A DNA stretch of 64,000 bases. Origin: Gordonia gummivorans (GTDB taxonomy: Bacteria; Actinomycetota; Actinomycetes; Mycobacteriales; Mycobacteriaceae). The stretch lies in NCBI RefSeq assembly GCF_022513585.1, contig NZ_JAKWBF010000011.1:1-64000 (forward strand), read 5' to 3'. Under the pieces are notes generated by a model. It had not been told where the DNA came from. It worked only from the letters and a program-made list of their open reading frames with translations, and searched no databases. Made by a program: the position numbers and the translations under genes. Of this stretch, positions 39,576-50,840 are shown one piece after another (position 1 is the first letter of the stretch; the number at the start of each line of letters is the position of its first letter).

Positions 39576-40603
39576 GCACACCCGACCACTCGGCCGACGC
39601 TCTGCCCGCCGGTGTCGGTACCGGTATCGGCTCGATGCCCGGCACCGACGCCCGCTCTGCGGCCGCCATCGTCAACGGTGAGCTCGACTTCGCCCACCTC
39701 GTCGAACTGCCCGGTCGTGGGCTGGGAGCCGACATGATCGGGCGAATGGCGGCGATTCTCGTCGACCTTCCGATGGACACCGGCACGTGGGGTTACCGGT
39801 TGGCGCAGCGTCCGTCGCGGCTCACCAGGCGCGCGACAGACCTGCTGCACGAAGATCTCGACATGGTCGAAGAGATTTGGGAGACAGCGGGTTTCGTCGG
39901 TTCCGGTCGCCCGTTCAAGGTTCAGGTGGCCGGACCGTTCACCACGGCCGCATCGGTGGAACTGCGGGGTGGGCACAAGGTGCTGGCCGATCGCGGTGCT
40001 GTCCGTGACGTGGTGGCCTCCTGCGCCGAGGGGCTGCGCGAGCATGCCGGCGAGGTGGCTCGCCGGCTCGGCGCGCATGTCGTCGTGCAACTCGACGAGC
40101 CGATGATCGGCGCGGTGATCGACGGTGCCGTCAAGCCGTTGACCCGATTCGATGTCCTGGACGCGATTCCTGTGGCCGAGGTCGCGGAGTCGCTGCGTGA
40201 GCTCATAGACGTCGTCGGCCGACCGACGATCTTCCACAACTGCAGCGCGCCGCGGTGGGATCTGGTGCAGCGACTGCCCGGTGTGGCGTTGTCCGCCGAC
40301 CTGAGTGCGCCCACCGCCCGCGACCTCGACGGTATCGGCGCCCTGATCGACCGTGGCGACACGCTGCTGGCGGGCGTGGTGCCCGCGGTCTCGTCGGACC
40401 GACGAGTGCACTCCGACGCGGTCGCCACGTCACTCGCCGCGCTCACCGATCGGGTCGGTCTTAATCGAAAAGTACTGGCGCAGAACGTGATCGTGACACC
40501 CACGTGCGGCCTTGCGGGTGCATCGGAGTCGTGGTCGAAACAAGCACTGGCGGTCACTGCACAGGCCGGGCATCTCCTGGCCACCGACCCCGACGCCCTC
40601 TGA
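39572..40603 (+). CDS. MetE-like (cobalamin-independent methionine synthase fold) protein
   Basis: The 343-residue protein resembles the C-terminal half of MetE (TIM barrel). [19 protein letters not shown] near residue 18, [38 protein letters not shown] near 115, [17 protein letters not shown] near 170 and [10 protein letters not shown] near 310 are conserved. TCGL keeps the MetE zinc cysteine near the end. It is much shorter than MetE, so methionine synthesis is doubtful. By position it matches Rv3015c. The GTG overlaps the mnmA stop. A 21-bp repeat array begins right at its stop codon. Confidence 0.85.
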   Translation: MSTPDHSADALPAGVGTGIGSMPGTDARSAAAIVNGELDFAHLVELPGRGLGADMIGRMAAILVDLPMDTGTWGYRLAQRPSRLTRRATDLLHEDLDMVEEIWETAGFVGSGRPFKVQVAGPFTTAASVELRGGHKVLADRGAVRDVVASCAEGLREHAGEVARRLGAHVVVQLDEPMIGAVIDGAVKPLTRFDVLDAIPVAEVAESLRELIDVVGRPTIFHNCSAPRWDLVQRLPGVALSADLSAPTARDLDGIGALIDRGDTLLAGVVPAVSSDRRVHSDAVATSLAALTDRVGLNRKVLAQNVIVTPTCGLAGASESWSKQALAVTAQAGHLLATDPDAL

Positions 40604-40710
40604 CCTCGTCGACCGGGCGTCCCAAACCCCGTTGGCTGGGCGTCGGAAATCGTTGACAGTGCGTCCCAAAACCGTTGACTGGGCGTTTCAAACCGTTGAC
40701 TGGGCGTTTC
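40601..40710 (+). repeat. Short tandem repeat array, period 21-23 bp, between convergent genes
   Basis: Five units start with CGTCGACC or CGTTGAC/GGC at 40607, 40630, 40651, 40673 and 40694. Each continues with GGGCGTC (or GTGCGTC, GGGCGTT) and an A-rich tail such as CCAAAAC. The array begins at the TGA of the MetE-like gene and ends at the stop of the yjbR-type gene. The same unit, inverted, is found at 43234-43322. There are no unique spacers, so it is not CRISPR. Confidence 0.93.
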
Positions 40711-41095
40711 AGTCGGCGTCGAGCTTGGCGACGCTGCGCTTGGGTGCGATCTGTCGATAGCTCGCATCGAGTAGTTCGGCCACCTCGGTCCAGTCCATCC
40801 GGGGTTTGAGGAGCAGTCCCAACCACCCGTACGGACCGAGGTACGCGGGCATGAAGAACCGCGGATCTTCTTCCAGTGCTTGACGTTCCGACTCGTCGGG
40901 GATGAACAGGATGCTCTGGTCGTGGCGCTCCTTGCTGCCCCTGACGCTGCCCCCGTAGTTCGCGAACATCTTGCCGCAGCGGAATGTCGGCCGTCCGTGT
41001 GCGACGACTTCGGTGGCGTCGGGGAGTGCAAGCGCTATCTCGCGAACCCGGATGAGGCACGGGTCATTGTCGTCGAACATGATCGGGTGCGGCAT
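40709..41095 (-). CDS. MmcQ/YjbR family protein
   Basis: The 128-residue protein of the YjbR fold starts MPHPIMFDDNDPCLIRVREIALALPDA. It contains EVVAHGRPTFRCGKMFANYGG and YGWLGLLLKPRMDWTEVAELLDASY, which fit the double-stranded-DNA-binding-like family. No enzymatic function is known. ATG 41095 is preferred, since residues further upstream overlap the divergent ligA region without conservation. The ATG at 41080 is possible. Its stop lies within the last unit of the 40601-40710 repeat array. Confidence 0.83.
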   Translation of the reverse strand: MPHPIMFDDNDPCLIRVREIALALPDATEVVAHGRPTFRCGKMFANYGGSVRGSKERHDQSILFIPDESERQALEEDPRFFMPAYLGPYGWLGLLLKPRMDWTEVAELLDASYRQIAPKRSVAKLDAD

Positions 41096-41108
41096 GCCAC
41101 GACGATAG

Positions 41109-43229
<2,121 letters not shown>

Positions 43230-43233
43230 CCGG

Positions 43234-43322
43234 CCGACTGTGCACGGTCAACGCTTCGGGACGCCCGGTCAACGGATTCCGACGCACAGTCAACGGTTTT
43301 CGACGCCCAGTCAACGAGGTCA
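43234..43322 (-). repeat. Short tandem repeat array, period 21 bp, inverted relative to the one at 40601
   Basis: Four full copies end with GTCAACG at 43247-43253, 43268-43274, 43289-43295 and 43310-43316, exactly 21 bp apart. A partial copy follows near 43234. Read on the minus strand the first unit begins TGACCTCGTTGACTGGGCGTC at the macrodomain gene's stop, which matches the start of the other array at its own TGA. It fills the space between ligA and the convergent macrodomain gene. Confidence 0.94.
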
Positions 43323-43829
43323 GGAGAGCGCGTCGGTGAACGCGCGATACGCCCGGCCGTCGAACAGCACGAACCGCACTTCGGTGACGTCGGTATCGGT
43401 GGCGCGCACGGTGTGGACGGCCTTGCGTGCGCCGTCGTCGATGGGCCAGCCGTACACACCGGTCGAGATCGCCGGGAACGCAACCGTCGTGGCGCCGAGT
43501 TCGTCTGCGACACGCAGGGATTCGCGATAGCAGGAGATCAGGGTGGCGGACCTGTCCTCAGTCGTGGAATGCACCGGCCCGACGGTGTGGATCACCCATC
43601 GGGCTTCGAGGTCGCCCGCAGTGGTCGCAACAGCGTGCCCGGCCGCCAGGCCGTCGGGATAAGTGTTGGCGCGCAACTGCTTACACTCAGCAAGAATCTG
43701 CGGCCCGCCGCGACGGTGGATGGCGCCGTCGACTCCACCGCCCCCGAGCAATGACGAGTTGGCGGCGTTGACGATGGCATCGGTGGACTCCGAGGTGATG
43801 TCACCTTGGACCAGAACGATCTCGGTCAT
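43320..43829 (-). CDS. Macrodomain protein (O-acetyl-ADP-ribose deacetylase type)
   Basis: The 169-residue single macrodomain reads EIVLVQGDITSESTDAIVNAANSSLLGGGGVDGAIHRRGGP in pieces across the first 45 residues. This is the signature of MacroD-type ADP-ribose hydrolases; NAAN and GGGGVDGAIH are the binding loops, and AFPAISTGVYGWP is the phosphate loop. It probably removes ADP-ribose or acetate from ADP-ribose. The ATG 43829 overlaps the LysR gene's stop (ATGA), so both are likely one transcript. The repeat array begins at its stop. Confidence 0.93.
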   Translation of the reverse strand: MTEIVLVQGDITSESTDAIVNAANSSLLGGGGVDGAIHRRGGPQILAECKQLRANTYPDGLAAGHAVATTAGDLEARWVIHTVGPVHSTTEDRSATLISCYRESLRVADELGATTVAFPAISTGVYGWPIDDGARKAVHTVRATDTDVTEVRFVLFDGRAYRAFTDALS

Positions 43830-44734
43830 GCCTCCATCTGTAGCAGAGCCATCCGGAAATCGGACTCGGTGTGCGGAATCCATAGGGCTTGAACCGGTAC
43901 GAGCGGTGCCGGGGTCAGGTCCACCACCACAGCGCGTCCTCCGTGGACCGGTCCGGCTTCGTCGGTGACAAATGCGCACGCATCACCATCGCGGAGCACT
44001 GCTGTCGACGGTGGTGTCCCCTGGATGGGGTTGACGCGAACTCGCGGCTCGAAACCGCTTCTGCGGCAGTGAGATATGAGGAAATCGGTGTAGAACGACT
44101 GATGCTCGGGTGCCCACACCATGATCGGGTGTGGTGTGAGGTCGGTCATCGTGAGCTGCGCGCGACCAGCGAGCGGATGACGTGACGACACCGCGATGCG
44201 TAGGCGGTGGTACGTGATGATGGCCGATGCGAGTTCGGGTGGCGTCGACACGCCCCGACGAAGGATGAGGTCGAGACTGCCGGAGAGCAGTGCATCGCGG
44301 AAATCGTCTGGAAACACCTGCCGGGCGGTCACGGACCGGTCGCCGCCGTGGTCGAGCGCGGACTCGATGAGCGCATACACTTCGGCTCCGGACAATGCCG
44401 GTGAATGTCCGATGACAAACGGCTGCCGTGCGCCGGCCGCCACCTGCTTTACGTCGCGTGCCAGCGCTGACGTGCCAGACAGAAGGGGTCGTGCGCCCAC
44501 ATACAGAGCGCGGCCGGCCGGGGTCAACTCGAGATGCCGCCGTGACCGATCGAACAGTTCGACACCGAGATCACGTTCGAGTGTGCGTATCGCTGCCGAC
44601 AGCGCCTGCTGCGTGACAAACACCTTGGCCGCTGCTGCTGCGAGCGTCGGCTCCTCGGCGACGGCGACGAACTGTCGCAGCCGTCGGGTGTCGAGCGCGT
44701 CATTTCCGCCCAGAGAGAGATGGTCATCAGCCAC
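43826..44734 (-). CDS. LysR family transcriptional regulator
   Basis: The 302-residue LysR protein has a winged HTH at the N-terminus (LRQFVAVAEEPTLAAAAAKV, TQQALSAAIRTLERDLG) and a periplasmic-binding-like effector domain (LRIAVSSRHPLAGRAQLTM). Its C-terminal half should bind a small effector. The start is uncertain: GTG 44734 is used, with TTG 44755 as an alternative. It is divergent from the SDR gene, which it probably controls, and its stop overlaps the macrodomain start. Confidence 0.9.
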   Translation of the reverse strand: MADDHLSLGGNDALDTRRLRQFVAVAEEPTLAAAAAKVFVTQQALSAAIRTLERDLGVELFDRSRRHLELTPAGRALYVGARPLLSGTSALARDVKQVAAGARQPFVIGHSPALSGAEVYALIESALDHGGDRSVTARQVFPDDFRDALLSGSLDLILRRGVSTPPELASAIITYHRLRIAVSSRHPLAGRAQLTMTDLTPHPIMVWAPEHQSFYTDFLISHCRRSGFEPRVRVNPIQGTPPSTAVLRDGDACAFVTDEAGPVHGGRAVVVDLTPAPLVPVQALWIPHTESDFRMALLQMEA

Positions 44735-44837
44735 ATACAAACTGTAATTGTTCAAAGACCAAATGAGTTCGTTGGTGTTTGTTTTGTTCTGCTCCTACTT
44801 TCGATGAGGACACACCCATGCGATTCGAAGGAGCGAC
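44735..44837. promoter_or_regulatory. Intergenic control region between lysR and the SDR operon
   Basis: About 100 bp with lower GC than the surroundings separate the divergent starts. LysR regulators usually bind T-N11-A sites in such gaps. AATTGTTCAAAGACCAAATG and the run GTTTGTTTTGTTC are notable A/T-rich parts. I do not identify a definite site. Confidence 0.45.
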
Positions 44838-45626
44838 ATGACACAGGCAGGAACGCGCGCTGACGCGCATCGGACCAACGCACCCCTCACCGGAAAGGCC
44901 GCAGTGGTCGCGGCGGGTGCGAAGAACCTCGGCGGACTGATCTCTACTCGGCTCGCCGCGCTCGGTGCCAACGTCGCGATCCACTACAACAGCGACGCCA
45001 CACGTGTCGACGCCGAGAAGACGCAGGCGGCGATCAGCGAGGTCGGGTCGAAAGCGATCCTCGTTCAGGGCGATCTGACCGTACCGGCCAACAACACCGC
45101 CCTCTTCGACGCGGCCTCAGAGGCCTTCGGCGGAGTGGACATCGCGATCAACACCGTCGGCAAGGTTCTGCGCAAACCGATCGTCGACACCACCGAGGCC
45201 GAGTACGACACGATGTTTGACGTCAACGCCAAGGCGGCGTACTTCTTCCTGCAGAACGCAGGCAAGCGACTGAACGACAACGGATCCATCATCACCATCG
45301 TGACCTCGTTGCTCGCTGCCTACACCGACGGCTACTCCACGTACGCCGGTGGGAAGAGCCCCGTCGAGCATTTCACCCGTGCAGCTTCAAAGGAGTTTGC
45401 GGAGCGTGGTATTCGAGTGAACAACATCGGTCCGGGTCCGATGGACACCCCATTCTTCTACCCACAGGAGACGCCCGAGCGAGTGGAGTTCCATAAGTCG
45501 CAGGCGATCGGAAATCGACTCACCACCATCGAGGACATCGCGCCGATCGTCACATTCCTGTGCACCGACGGCAGTTGGATCACCGGTCAGACACTCTTCG
45601 CCAACGGCGGCTACACCACACGCTGA
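44838..45626 (+). CDS. Short-chain dehydrogenase/reductase
   Basis: The 262-residue classical SDR has NAD(P) binding near residue 22-35 in VVAAGAKNLGGLISTRLAALG (a variant of TGxxxGIG), DxxV/NTVGK near 100, and the catalytic Ser in IITIVTSLLAAY with Tyr/Lys in YSTYAGGK near 173. The ending SWITGQTLFANGGYTTR is standard. ATG 44838 follows AAGGAGCG. The substrate is unknown; 3-ketoacyl-type or sugar alcohols are possible. The NTF2-like gene follows 30 bp later, and the LysR gene is divergent. Confidence 0.92.
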   Translation: MTQAGTRADAHRTNAPLTGKAAVVAAGAKNLGGLISTRLAALGANVAIHYNSDATRVDAEKTQAAISEVGSKAILVQGDLTVPANNTALFDAASEAFGGVDIAINTVGKVLRKPIVDTTEAEYDTMFDVNAKAAYFFLQNAGKRLNDNGSIITIVTSLLAAYTDGYSTYAGGKSPVEHFTRAASKEFAERGIRVNNIGPGPMDTPFFYPQETPERVEFHKSQAIGNRLTTIEDIAPIVTFLCTDGSWITGQTLFANGGYTTR

Positions 45627-45656
45627 TCGACTGACAGCCAAGGAGATTGAGACACC

Positions 45657-45980
45657 ATGACCGATAAACTCCCAGCCGTGGTACAGGCATCCATTGACGC
45701 CACCAACGCCGGTGACCTCAAAGCGTTTCTTGCGACCTTCGATGCGGACGGAGCAGTCGACGATTGGGGCCGGGTCTTCGTGGGAAACTCGGCGATAACC
45801 CGGTGGAGCGACAACGAGTACGTCGGCAAGAATGTGACGCTCGATGTCACGTCCGTGACCACGAACGGCGCCGAGACCATCGTGATCGCACAGGTGGGCG
45901 GTGATGGGTTCAACGGGCTGTCGACGTTCACCTATAGCGTCGTCGGCTCGATGGTCGCTCGGATGACCATTCGCGAATGA
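45657..45980 (+). CDS. NTF2-like/SnoaL-fold small protein
   Basis: The 107-residue protein has the cone-shaped NTF2-like fold pattern: AVVQASIDATNAGDLKAFLATFDADGAVDDWG, then GNSAITRWSDNEYVGKN and a beta-rich end (TFTYSVVGSMVARMTI). Members may be small hydrolases/isomerases or ligand binders. An AAGGAG ribosome-binding site precedes ATG 45657. It is in the SDR operon under the likely control of the LysR protein. Confidence 0.82.
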   Translation: MTDKLPAVVQASIDATNAGDLKAFLATFDADGAVDDWGRVFVGNSAITRWSDNEYVGKNVTLDVTSVTTNGAETIVIAQVGGDGFNGLSTFTYSVVGSMVARMTIRE

Positions 45981-45992
45981 GTGCCGCGGACT

Positions 45993-46664
45993 TCAGTTCT
46001 CGGCGCGCAGCACCGTGCTGACGATTCCGGCGAGATAGCCGAGGCGGGCGATCTCCGACGGCCGGAAATCGGGTCCGCCGATCCGTCCGAGCAGAATGGC
46101 CTTTCCGCTCGAACCCAGCGGGGCGGCCGCCATGCGGGTGTCCATGTCCTGCCACGCTTCTGGCACCCAATCGGCGTCCGGATCCAACTGTTCTGCCCGA
46201 TTCAGGGGCAGCCAGTCGGCGCGGGTCAGGGGAGTCTCGGGCGCGCCCGAACTGCCGAACAACTGAAGGACACCGCCGCCGACGCCCTGCGTGAGGATCA
46301 TCGCCCACGACACGCGCAATACGCGCGGCGCCTGATCGACCAGAACCTGCAGCCGGTCGGTTTCGGTCGTGGCCACCTGATCGACGAGTTCGAGCTCGCG
46401 GTGGGTGTCGAGCACACCCGAGTACGGCCGGATCGAATCCACCCGCACACCCTTCACCTTCTCGGCGGCGGTGATCAGGCTGTCCGGCAGTGCGCCGCGT
46501 GCGACCTCGACCACGAGGTCGTCGACGGCGTAGCCCTCGCCGCGCTCGACGACCTCCAGCGACAGGATGTCGGCGCCGACGGAACCGAGTTGCACGGCGA
46601 GCAGCCCGAGGCTGCCCGGCCGGTCCTGGAGATACACCCGAAGCAGGTATGACACGTGCGACAT
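45993..46664 (-). CDS. ACT domain protein (Rv3013-like)
   Basis: The 223-residue protein has an N-terminal ACT domain (SYLLRVYLQDRPGSLGLLAVQLG, then ILSLEVVERGEGYAVDDLVVEV). A C-terminal domain (ILLGRIGGPDFRPSEIARLGYLAGI) looks GAF-like. ACT domains bind amino acids, so a sensor role in amino-acid metabolism is possible. ATG 46664 is used because the homologous Rv3013 protein begins with similar residues. The Met at an upstream alternative is a shadow. It is divergent from the VOC gene. Confidence 0.82.
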   Translation of the reverse strand: MSHVSYLLRVYLQDRPGSLGLLAVQLGSVGADILSLEVVERGEGYAVDDLVVEVARGALPDSLITAAEKVKGVRVDSIRPYSGVLDTHRELELVDQVATTETDRLQVLVDQAPRVLRVSWAMILTQGVGGGVLQLFGSSGAPETPLTRADWLPLNRAEQLDPDADWVPEAWQDMDTRMAAAPLGSSGKAILLGRIGGPDFRPSEIARLGYLAGIVSTVLRAEN

Positions 46665-46736
46665 TCTCGCACCCGGCTGTGACGGGCGCGTTGCGAGCAT
46701 CCCGCGGCCCCGTCCGTCGGGGCTACCGTGGGTGGG

Positions 46737-47138
46737 GTGACCGATCATCCGGAACTCGATGGTGTGCACCACGTCACACCTTCCGTCAGCGACCTCGACA
46801 CCACCATCGAGTGGTACACGCGAGTGCTGGGATATCGGGAGGGGCTGCGCGTCGAGCGGGACGGCGTCGGCAAGGCCGTGCTGACCCGCGATGACTGCGT
46901 CACCATCAGCTTTGTGGCACACGGTGATTCTGCGGTCGACGGACTGTTCGACGAGCACCGGGCAGGTCTCGATCATCTGGGGTTCGCGGTCGCAGACCGT
47001 GCCGAGCTCGACCGCTGGATCGAGGTCCTCGACACCCACGGCATCGGTCACAACGAGCCGGTGCGCGGTTTGTGGGGATGGGTGGTCTCGTTCCGCGACC
47101 CCGACAACATCGCCCTGGAGTTCTACACACGGGAGTGA
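46737..47138 (+). CDS. VOC superfamily protein (glyoxalase/bleomycin-resistance fold)
   Basis: The 133-residue protein has two beta-alpha-beta-beta-beta modules. GVHHVTPSVSDLDTTIEWYTRVLGY gives the first metal-ligand His, GLDHLGFAVADRAELDRWIEVL the second, and DPDNIALEFYTRE the Glu ligand. The substrate cannot be assigned. GTG 46737 (MTDHPELDG) is chosen over GTG 46728. It is followed by the ABM-like gene. Confidence 0.85.
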   Translation: MTDHPELDGVHHVTPSVSDLDTTIEWYTRVLGYREGLRVERDGVGKAVLTRDDCVTISFVAHGDSAVDGLFDEHRAGLDHLGFAVADRAELDRWIEVLDTHGIGHNEPVRGLWGWVVSFRDPDNIALEFYTRE

Positions 47139-47202
47139 GTGCTCGGCGTGACGTTGTGCGGGTCGTCGTGCTCCCGAGACCGATCGACGCGAGGATGGCG
47201 GT

Positions 47203-47790
47203 ATGTCCGACCACGATCGAGCCCCACAGAATCTCGACGATGAGCCGTCGCACGTCACCACCTCGGTCGCGCGACGGATCACACCCGGCCGCGAGCACGA
47301 GTTCGTGACCTGGACCGACGCGGGCATCGCGCTCGCCCGGACATTTCCCGGGTTCCTGGGCGGCGGCTGGTTGCGCAACTCCCGCATCGACGACGAGTAC
47401 TACGTGGTCTACCGGTTCGCCGACGAACTGAGCATGGATGAGTGGCAGCGATCACCGGTACGCAAGGCCTGGTTGTCGCGTGGCGAGGGGGTCGCGGCGG
47501 AATACGCGACCCACCGGCTGTCCGGCATCGAGGGGTGGTTCGAGCCCCAGCACAATCTGACGAACGCCGTTCGGGTGCAGGGTGACCCGCCGGCGAGATG
47601 GAAACAGGCGATCACCATCTGGCTGGGCTTCTTCCCGATGTCGCTGGCCATCAACTACGGTGTCGTCGCGCACCTCGGTGACCTGCCGCTCGCGGCGAAG
47701 ACGCTTGTCGCGACGGTCATCAACACCCCGCTGATGGTCTACTTCGTGTTGCCCTGGCTGACCGCGCGACTCAAGAGATGGCTGACGTGA
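47203..47790 (+). CDS. Antibiotic biosynthesis monooxygenase (ABM)-fold protein with C-terminal membrane helices
   Basis: The 195-residue protein has an ABM-type ferredoxin-like domain at residues 20-100 (TSVARRITPGREHEFVTWTDAGIALARTFPGF, YYVVYRFADELSMDEWQRSP). Two hydrophobic helices follow (AITIWLGFFPMSLAINYGVV and TLVATVINTPLMVYFVLPWL). Fusion of ABM with membrane helices is common in actinobacteria and unexplained. It lies 87 bp before gatC. Confidence 0.83.
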   Translation: MSDHDRAPQNLDDEPSHVTTSVARRITPGREHEFVTWTDAGIALARTFPGFLGGGWLRNSRIDDEYYVVYRFADELSMDEWQRSPVRKAWLSRGEGVAAEYATHRLSGIEGWFEPQHNLTNAVRVQGDPPARWKQAITIWLGFFPMSLAINYGVVAHLGDLPLAAKTLVATVINTPLMVYFVLPWLTARLKRWLT

Positions 47791-47877
47791 CAGCCCTCGC
47801 CTCGGGTGGCGGGAGCGCGTCGAGTCGCCTCCCATAGGCTGGAGGGCATCACGACGCGCCCGCGAAAGGATGAACTG

Positions 47878-48189
47878 GTGGCCGGTGAACCGAAGTCCAT
47901 TTCCCGCGAGGAGGTCGCGCACCTTGCGCGGCTGTCGCGTCTGGATCTGACCGCGGACGAACTCGATGTGTACGCCGAGCAGTTGGATTCGATCCTCACC
48001 CACGTCGCGCAGGTGTCCGAGGTGGCCGCCGAGGATGTGCCGGGCACCGCCCATCCCGCGGAACTCGCCAACGTGCTCCGCCCGGACGTCGTGGTACCCG
48101 GACTCACCACCGAGCAGGCGTTGTCGGGTGCGCCGGCCGTCGAACAGGACCGGTTCGCGGTCCCGCAGATCCTGGGGGAAGAACAGTGA
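47878..48189 (+). CDS. gatC: Glutamyl/aspartyl-tRNA amidotransferase subunit C
   Basis: It is the small scaffold subunit of GatCAB, which amidates mischarged Glu-tRNA(Gln) and Asp-tRNA(Asn). The 103 residues show [22 protein letters not shown] and [19 protein letters not shown], the helical wrap around GatA. GTG 47878 is supported by GAAAGGA 8 bases before it. The longer upstream frame is not conserved. gatA overlaps by GTGA, while gatB is separated from gatA by pfkA and pspC. Confidence 0.95.
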   Translation: MAGEPKSISREEVAHLARLSRLDLTADELDVYAEQLDSILTHVAQVSEVAAEDVPGTAHPAELANVLRPDVVVPGLTTEQALSGAPAVEQDRFAVPQILGEEQ

Positions 48190-49676
48190 GCACCGACACT
48201 CGCGCTGCCGGAGAACTGACCGGGCTCACCGCAGCCGAACTGGCCGGCAAGATCGCTTCGCGCGAGGTGTCGTCGGTGGAGGTCACGCAGGCGCATCTGG
48301 ACCGGATCGCCGAGATCGACGATCAGCTTGGCGCGTTCCTGCACGTCAACGGTGCGCAAGCGCTGGTTGCGGCCAAGGCCGCCGACGACGCGATCGCGTC
48401 CGGCGACGCACCGTCGGCGCTGGCCGGGGTGCCCATCGCGCTGAAGGACGTCTTCACCACCCTCGACGCCCCGACCACGTGCGGTTCGAAGATCCTGGAA
48501 GGGTGGGTGCCGCCCTATGACGCCGCCGTGACCGAGCGTCTCCGCGCGGCGGGCATCCCGATCCTGGGCAAGACCAACATGGACGAGTTCGCCATGGGCA
48601 GCTCGACCGAGAACTCCGCCTACCAGGTGACCCGCAACCCGTGGGACACCTCCCGCATCCCGGGTGGCTCCGGTGGCGGCAGTGCCGCCGCGCTGGCCTC
48701 CTACCAGGCGCCGCTGGCGATCGGCACCGACACGGGCGGATCGATCCGCCAACCGGCCGCGGTCACTGCGACCGTCGGCGTCAAACCCACCTACGGCACG
48801 GTGTCGCGCTACGGCCTGGTCGCATGCGCGTCGTCGTTGGATCAGGGCGGACCATGTGGTCGGACCGTCCTCGACACCGCTCTGCTGCACTCGGTGATCG
48901 CCGGACACGATGCCCGCGATTCGACGTCGATCGATGTTCCGGTGCCCGATGTGATCGCCGCGGCGAAGGCCGGTGCCGAACAGGACCTCTCGGGCGTCCG
49001 CATCGGCGTGGTCACCGAACTGCAGGGCGAGGGCTATCAGCCCGGCGTCCTCGAGTCGTTCCGCGCTGCGGTGTCGCTGCTCACCGAGCGCGGGGCCGAG
49101 GTGGTCGAGGTCAGCTGCCCGCACTTCACCTATGCGCTCGGCGCCTACTATCTGATCCTCCCGTCGGAGGTGTCGTCGAACCTCGCGCGTTTCGATGCGA
49201 TGCGTTACGGACTGCGCGTCGGCGACGACGGGTCACACAGTGCCGAAGAGGTCATGGCGATGACCCGGGACCAGGGATTTGGTCCAGAGGTCAAGCGTCG
49301 CATCATGATCGGGACCTACGCGTTGTCGTCGGGCTACTACGACGCCTATTACGGGCAGGCGCAGAAGGTGCGCACGCTGATCTCCCGCGACTTCGCGTCG
49401 GCGTTCGAGAAGGTCGACGTGCTGGTGTCGCCGACCACCCCGACCACCGCATTTCCGTTGGGGGAGAAGGTCGACGACCCGCTGGCGATGTATCTGTTCG
49501 ACCTGTGCACGCTGCCGGTCAACCTGGCCGGGATCGGTGCCATGTCGGTGCCGTCGGGACTCAGCGCCGACGACGGTCTGCCCGTGGGCCTGCAGATCAT
49601 GGCGCCCGCACTCGCCGACGATCGGCTTTATCGGATTGGCGCCTCCTACGAGGCCGCGCGGGGTCCGATCGGCTGA
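48186..49676 (+). CDS. gatA: Glutamyl/aspartyl-tRNA amidotransferase subunit A
   Basis: It is the amidase subunit that releases ammonia from glutamine in GatCAB. The 496-residue protein has the amidase-signature triad: Lys near residue 86 (PIALKDVF), the cis-Ser in [11 protein letters not shown] near 162, and the nucleophile Ser near 186 in [10 protein letters not shown]. It starts at a GTG that overlaps the gatC stop. Downstream is a 126-bp space with the pfkA ribosome-binding site GGAGGG. Confidence 0.97.
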   Translation: MSTDTRAAGELTGLTAAELAGKIASREVSSVEVTQAHLDRIAEIDDQLGAFLHVNGAQALVAAKAADDAIASGDAPSALAGVPIALKDVFTTLDAPTTCGSKILEGWVPPYDAAVTERLRAAGIPILGKTNMDEFAMGSSTENSAYQVTRNPWDTSRIPGGSGGGSAAALASYQAPLAIGTDTGGSIRQPAAVTATVGVKPTYGTVSRYGLVACASSLDQGGPCGRTVLDTALLHSVIAGHDARDSTSIDVPVPDVIAAAKAGAEQDLSGVRIGVVTELQGEGYQPGVLESFRAAVSLLTERGAEVVEVSCPHFTYALGAYYLILPSEVSSNLARFDAMRYGLRVGDDGSHSAEEVMAMTRDQGFGPEVKRRIMIGTYALSSGYYDAYYGQAQKVRTLISRDFASAFEKVDVLVSPTTPTTAFPLGEKVDDPLAMYLFDLCTLPVNLAGIGAMSVPSGLSADDGLPVGLQIMAPALADDRLYRIGASYEAARGPIG

Positions 49677-49802
49677 CGCCCGTCGCCGGCCGGATAACCG
49701 CCGTTCACGCGGGTGTGGTGGAGGCCGCAACGTCGGGCCGGATCGAGACAGATGCCCTAGATTGGGTGTGTTCCATCCGGTCGGCAGGAGGGTCTCACCA
49801 CA

Positions 49803-50837
49803 ATGGCCAAGAGGTTTGGCATTCTCACGTCCGGGGGCGATTGCCCCGGTCTGAACGCGGTCATCCGCGGAGCAGTGCTCAAGGGCGAGACTGTCTATGG
49901 CCACGAGTTCGTGGGATTCAAGGACGGTTGGTACGGCCTGGTCTACGGCGACATCATCGAGCTGGACCGTTCGCATGTGCGCGGTCTCTCCAACCAGGGC
50001 GGCACCATCCTCGGCACCAGCCGTTTCGGCCCGTATTCGGAGCCCGACGGCGGTCCGGACAACATCAAGAAGGTGCTCAAGAACCTCGGCATCGACGGTG
50101 TGATCGCGATCGGCGGCGAGGGCACCGCGTCGGCCGCCAAGCGGCTCTATGCAGACGGCATCAACATCGTCGGCGTGCCCAAGACCATCGACAACGACAT
50201 CGACGCCACCGACTACACCTTCGGTTTCAACACGGCGGTGGAGATCGCGACCGAGGCGATCGACCGGTTGCGCACCACGGGCAATTCACACAAGCGTTGC
50301 ATGGTGCTCGAGGTCATGGGCCGCCACGCGGGCTGGATCGCTCTGCATTCCGGGATCGCCGGTGGTGCGCATGCGATTCTCATCCCTGAGCAAGGGGAGA
50401 GCCTCAATCAGATCTGCGCCTGGGTCACCAGCGTCAAGAACCGCGGTCGTGCGCCGATGGTCGTGGTTGCGGAGGGTTTCAAACTCCCGGACATGAAAGA
50501 GGAGTACTCGGTCAAGGGTCTCGACGGATTCAATCGGCCGCGGCTGGGCGGGATCGCCGAGGTGCTCGCGCCGCTGATCGAGGAGCGCACCGGTATCGAG
50601 ACCCGTGCCACGGTGCTCGGCCACATCCAGCGCGGCGGTGTCCCAACCGCTTTCGACCGTGTCCTCGCCACCCGCATGGGGATGGGTGTGGCCGATCTCG
50701 TGGCGGAGGGCGGCTGGGGGCAGATGGTCGCACTGCGCGGCACCGACATCGTGCGCATCACCTTCGACGAGGCGCTCGGCGAACTGAAGCGGGTCCCGCA
50801 GGACCAATACCAGGAGATCCGCGTCATCTTCGGATGA
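49803..50837 (+). CDS. pfkA: 6-phosphofructokinase
   Basis: It phosphorylates fructose 6-phosphate in glycolysis. The 344-residue protein has ILTSGGDCPGLNAVIRG, KDGWYGL, the nucleotide loop GGEGTAS near residue 102, PKTIDNDIDATDYTFGF near 124 (catalytic Asp), and MGRHAGWIAL. In the ATP-specific E. coli enzyme the loop is GGDGS and the later motif is PGTIDND; the Lys here is a feature shared with PPi-dependent relatives, so the phosphoryl donor should be tested (mycobacterial PfkA with this pattern uses ATP, as I recall). It is inserted between gatA and gatB. Confidence 0.96.
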   Translation: MAKRFGILTSGGDCPGLNAVIRGAVLKGETVYGHEFVGFKDGWYGLVYGDIIELDRSHVRGLSNQGGTILGTSRFGPYSEPDGGPDNIKKVLKNLGIDGVIAIGGEGTASAAKRLYADGINIVGVPKTIDNDIDATDYTFGFNTAVEIATEAIDRLRTTGNSHKRCMVLEVMGRHAGWIALHSGIAGGAHAILIPEQGESLNQICAWVTSVKNRGRAPMVVVAEGFKLPDMKEEYSVKGLDGFNRPRLGGIAEVLAPLIEERTGIETRATVLGHIQRGGVPTAFDRVLATRMGMGVADLVAEGGWGQMVALRGTDIVRITFDEALGELKRVPQDQYQEIRVIFG

Positions 50838-50840
50838 GGG

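Noticed and set aside
48641-50389. Long 582-aa plus-strand frame across gatA and pfkA
   Set aside because: It is a high-GC shadow frame; the true proteins are recognised in other frames.
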